The notes under the pieces are model-generated. The model searched no databases, was not told the DNA's origin, and saw only the letters and a program-made list of their open reading frames with translations. Of a stretch of DNA of 19,889 bases, positions 16,979-19,889 are shown in pieces (position 1 is the first letter of the stretch; every line of letters begins with the position of its first letter). This stretch comes from Brachionus plicatilis. Lineage: Eukaryota > Rotifera > Eurotatoria > Ploima > Brachionidae. Made by a program: the position numbers and the translations under genes. Location: assembly GCA_010279815.1 (NCBI GenBank), contig QEOQ01000206.1, forward strand, positions 165,496 through 185,384, given 5' to 3'.

Positions 16979-16980
16979 AA

Positions 16981-18145
16981 AATGGTTTCTTTATCTCTCT
17001 TTATTGATTTCAGAAAAGCCTTTGATTTAATAGACCCTAATCTCCTTCTCCTTAAACTTTTTCACTATGGGTTTGATAATAATTCATTGGGGCTTATTTC
17101 GGATTATTTTAATAACAGGTTTCAAATAGTTAAAATGGGCAGTCATCTTTCAAACACCTTATCGTTGAAATTGGGGGTTCCTCAAGGTTCAGTACTGGGT
17201 CCTCTACTTTTTTTAGTGTTTATTAACGATCTTTCTTTTTCCTTGGGTGATGCTTGTATAAAACAATTCGCTGATGACATAACTCTCACAAAATCTGGTC
17301 AAAATTTAGATAAACTTATCAACGAATTTGGCTCAATAGTTGAAAAATTGAGCTTTTGGTGTCAATTTAATAAAGAAGATATAAATTGGACAAAAAATTT
17401 TCTAATGATTTTTTCTAAAAATAGAATAATGGTTCCTGAGATAGTAGAATTAAAAAATATTAAAATCAAAGTAGTTAAAGAAATAAAACTGCTTGGTTTT
17501 ATAATAGATGAAAATCTTAATTTTCTTAAATTAGCAGCCAGTGTTTGTCTTGCAGTAAATAGAAAACACTTTTCGATTAAAAGACTCTTTTATCTATGTA
17601 CTTCAGTAAAAATTCAATTTTTTAAAACTTTTATTTTGCCACATTTTGATTATATTTTTACGCTACTTTGTTATTTCTCTAAAGAAGCAATACAAAGGTT
17701 GTCGAATTGCTTTTATATCTCTATTTACAAGCTTTCAAATTAAAGTTAAACACGGCTGATTGCAATGAAAACAATAATCTTTTAGAAAAATTTGGCCTCT
17801 TCTCTTTTCGGCACCGTTCGCTTCTAAGGATGCTCACTTTCTCTTATAAAATAATAAACTTTTCAAATTGTCCTCCTCTGTTAAAAGAGGAAGTTTATGA
17901 ATTATCAACTAAGAAATATGAACAATTTCATAGAAACTGGAGCTAAATCAAAAAGTGGTGAAAAGACGTTTGGATAAATTTTTTCGCGACTTGCAAGCAA
18001 ATTCGTAGTCAAAAAAGAAGACCTTAAATTTTCAACATTTAAACTTTCTATTTTCAATAATATAAATATTATTTATAAGGAATCAGTAAAAATTTTTGAC
18101 AAATTAAAATTAAATTTTAAATATAAATTTTTTGTATTTTGATAT
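16981..18145 (+). pseudogene. LINE reverse transcriptase, frameshifted
   Basis: The open frame to 17743 carries SLFIDFRKAFDLIDPNLL (first catalytic Asp), LGVPQGSVLGPLLFLVFIND, and QFADDITL (catalytic AspAsp), then the LLGFIIDENLNF thumb motif and LPHFDYI. Near 17735 the frame shifts to one reading LLEKFGLFSFRHRSLLRML to 17943, then again to SKSGEKTFG, stop, IFSRLASKFVVKKEDLKFS, ending at about 18142. The Met at 16910 and the first 20 or so codons come from the foldback arm, not from the LINE. Frameshifts and a stop make it inactive. Confidence 0.85.
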
Positions 18146-18262
18146 TTTTCTTTTTTGTATTTTTATTTGAATTTGATAAATGATTGTATTTTAAATTTTA
18201 AATTTGAAGACAAATTTATATATTTTAATAAAATAAATTTTTAAATTGAAATAAATAAAGAA
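16981..18262 (+). mobile_element. 5'-truncated LINE
   Basis: Begins in the middle of a reverse transcriptase, directly after the foldback arm. It runs through the C-terminal domain to about 18145, then an AT-rich 3' untranslated region ending near AAATAAATAAAGAA (about 18248-18262). It shares FADD-type RT style with the 1112-2411 element but is far more AT-rich, so it is another family or a much older copy. Confidence 0.75.
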
Positions 18263-18703
18263 TTAATCAGTCTCGTAAAGAGATAAGGGCACTAGCCTGT
18301 TGGTTAATCTTGAATTGAAAAAAAACTTTTATTCTAAATGTTTAAACTTAGTTCTGTAAATGCGACAAAGTGCAATATTCAAAGTTGCATCAAATATCAA
18401 GGTCCGCTGAATTTGCAGAGTTTAGCAGAAATTAAATTTCAATATAATCGGGCGCAGGGAATTTTACAGATATTTTGCATATCATTAGCAGACTTTTACA
18501 GTTGATGTAACTATGAATGTTGCACCATTCTGCATTCACAAAATTAATTTTAAACTTTTAGAAAAAAATTTCTTTAAATTGTAAAATAAAAACATTGTAA
18601 ATCATTAGGACCATTTGAATAATTTAAAAACTTAAGTTTTTTTCAATCACAGTCTTTAAGGAACATTTACCCACTTTGAGAAATAAACATGGAGCCCTTT
18701 AAT
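18263..18703. other. unassigned stretch with short repeated words
   Basis: No gene. 18400-18510 has repeated GCAGA/ACAG-type words (TTTGCAGAG, TTTAGCAG, TTTTACAG, TTAGCAGACTTTTACAG), possibly a worn tandem repeat. The rest is AT-rich. Confidence 0.4.
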
Positions 18704-18837
18704 TTATTGATTCAAACTTAGCGCATATTCAAAAATACACAAGACTGGTAACATATTATTTTTAATATTACCAAAAATATCTTTAAGAACACGTTTGTAA
18801 CTCTCAATTGGTGAATTACTGATTGCATCACCAGGAT
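18704..18837 (-). pseudogene. probable transposase C-terminal remnant
   Basis: A 43-codon minus-strand reading ending at the stop at 18704-18706. It contains DPGDAISNSPIESYKRVLKD, then IFGNIKN and LPVLCIFEYAL. The NSPIESYxRxxK pattern resembles the region after the catalytic core of MULE-type transposases (family memory, not a search). TTTTTCTTGACAG just upstream is a good splice acceptor in form, but the same frame also runs unspliced for ten more codons to a stop near 18868. It could be a true terminal exon or a fragment. Confidence 0.4.
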
Positions 18838-18881
18838 CTGTCAAGAAAAATTGCAATTTGAAAACTCACTTTTAATCCATA

Positions 18882-19124
18882 TGTAAAGTTTTGGCATTTA
18901 GGGATTTTAGCCAAGAAACAAACAAAACAATTTAATTTATTTAATAGTTTATTAAATGGAATACGAAATTATAACAAAAAAAGGGAAGGTTTATATAGTA
19001 GCTAGAACGTGTGCTTCAGTTGCAGTTAATTTAAGATTAAATAATAAGTAGAGACATGTCAAGACTTGATTCTTAATATACCTTCCCCTTAATAATTAAG
19101 AGACAGTTAGCTTCTGAAGTAACA
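18882..19124 (-). mobile_element. possible second solo LTR
   Basis: Read on the minus strand it begins TGTTACTTCAGAAGC, has TATATAAACC about two-fifths to halfway in and AATAAA further on, and ends CAAAACTTTACA. The order and spacing suit a 243-bp LTR. The flanking five bases do not form a duplication (CCATA versus ATTTA on the plus strand), so the borders or the identity may be wrong. Confidence 0.35.
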
Positions 19125-19160
19125 ATTTAAAAAAATTATAAAATATACTCTCTTTCTATA

Positions 19161-19204
19161 CTTTCTTTCCTCCTCCTTTCCTCTTCCTTTCCTCTTCCTT
19201 TCAG
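19161..19204 (+). repeat. polypyrimidine tract with 11-bp units
   Basis: Units of CCTTTCCTCTT type repeat and end CCTTTCAG. On the plus strand this looks like a strong splice acceptor, but no coding sequence follows (ACAAAGTAA). Confidence 0.55.
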
Positions 19205-19359
19205 ACAAAGTAAAAATTTTGCTCAAATTTCAATTTTCAAAATTTGGTGAGCTTCAATTTTTCTAAAACTCCTTTTTAATTAATTGCGAATTTATTATCA
19301 CTTTTCTTGAATGAAAATTTTTTTAGATTCTTTGATTTTGAGATTTTTTTTTTTCTCTC

Positions 19360-19392
19360 AAAAATGTAAAAATGTAAAAATATAAAAATGTA
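19360..19392. repeat. AAAAATGT octamer tandem
   Basis: Four imperfect copies of AAAAATGT (the third reads AAAAATAT). Confidence 0.6.
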
Positions 19393-19509
19393 CAATAATT
19401 TTCATTTTACCCTTGTTTTCAAGGGGTTTAATGGAGTCTCGAAAACCTCAATCAACAACAAAGATATCGTTTGATAGAACCAATTGTCCATTTTTTCTAT
19501 TTTTCTAAA

Positions 19510-19621
19510 AATATTTTGCATTATAAAGTCAAGTCATTTGATCTGACTTGATTTTTTTTTAAAAACAAGTCAAATGATTTAACTTGACTTGACTTTGAAT
19601 TTATGACTTTAAACAGCTCTG
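19510..19621. mobile_element. AAGTC-rich MITE, second copy
   Basis: The right end reads, in reverse complement, CAGAGCTGTTTAAAGTC, matching CAGAGTTGTTTAAAAGTC at 16377. The inside has an inverted repeat built from AAGTCAAGTC and ATTTGACTTG around a T/A run. The left end is degraded (TTATAAAGTCAAGTC). Same family as 16377-16506 by ends and AAGTC content. Confidence 0.5.
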
Positions 19622-19889
19622 GTTTTGATCCAAACGAACAGACAATAACTTCTGAATCTTCTGATGAATCACTTTCTTAAATTAAATTTAAAATTTATTA
19701 ATGATCAATATTATGATTTAAAATTTTAAGAATGGATAAATTCTTATTTTAAAATTTTAAACGTTCAGTAGCGGGCATGCTTCCGTTTTTTGAAAAAACA
19801 TTATTTAACGGAAAAATTTAACGATTTTAAAAAACAATTAATTTTTTTAAAAAATAAAATTTTAGATCATTTTGTACAATTTATACCTG
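19622..19889. other. window end, no supported gene
   Basis: 19622-19680 reads open on both strands with Ser/Asp/Glu-rich translations (plus: TITSESSDESLS then stop). It could be a small exon edge next to the MITE but is too short to call. The remainder is AT-rich. Confidence 0.3.

Noticed and set aside
16910..16980. Met at 16910 as the start of the reverse transcriptase
   Set aside because: The first codons are translated foldback arm; RT homology begins after 16980, so this Met is accidental.
18256..18310. tRNA-like stretch with small stems
   Set aside because: No B-box (GGTTCGA-type) and no cloverleaf with a proper anticodon arm.
18877..19129. Target duplication for the second LTR candidate
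   Set aside because: The flanking bases (CCATA and ATTTA) do not match; shifting the borders by a few bases did not give a convincing repeat with TG...CA ends.
19622..19680. Short acidic reading (TITSESSDESLS, then stop) as a gene end
   Set aside because: Only about 19 codons, open on both strands, next to a MITE, with no upstream exon that can be linked.

Overview
The window is about 75-80% A+T and eukaryotic. It has a gene split by a long intron, a homeobox gene, LINE reverse transcriptase fragments, solo LTRs and DNA transposons with target-site duplications. No operons, Shine-Dalgarno sites or bacterial gene packing are seen. A RING-like/coiled-coil/WD40 architecture, an intronless divergent homeobox, many AT-rich LINE 3' ends and a Merlin-type transposon would all fit a small protostome. 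A monogonont rotifer such as Brachionus is my best guess (moderate to low confidence, from protein style and base composition only).

Layout. 1-900 is AT-rich with no gene. 898-2411 is a GC-richer, 5'-truncated CR1/jockey-like LINE on the minus strand, split by a 403-bp solo LTR. It abuts a second truncated LINE on the plus strand (2412-2890). 3606-4619 is a complete 1,014-bp DNA transposon with 100-bp inverted ends and an 8-bp target duplication. 5043-5265 is a degenerate small inverted-repeat element. 5486-6142 (minus) is the homeobox gene. 6540-7197 holds four LINE 3' ends stacked head to tail, with two inverted relatives at 7271-7317 and 7908-7955. 8476-11225 is a decayed plus-strand LINE interrupted by a minus-strand LINE 3' end.

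11735-16015 (minus) is best read as one two-exon gene. Exon 1 (15258-16015) encodes a RING-like zinc module and a coiled coil; exon 2 (11735-12566) encodes seven WD40 blades. Splice phase and propeller geometry agree across a 2,691-bp intron that contains a Merlin transposon (14251-14833) and a foldback element. 16377-18262 holds a small AAGTC-rich MITE, a 300-bp foldback and another truncated LINE. The end of the window has a probable transposase C-terminal remnant, a possible second solo LTR, and a relative of the AAGTC-rich MITE.

Only two host genes look functional: the homeobox gene (a predicted DNA-binding regulator) and the RING-coiled-coil-WD40 gene (a predicted ubiquitin-ligase-like scaffold). 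Nothing suggests that they work together. The rest is layered transposable-element debris, whose nesting gives a relative order of insertion.
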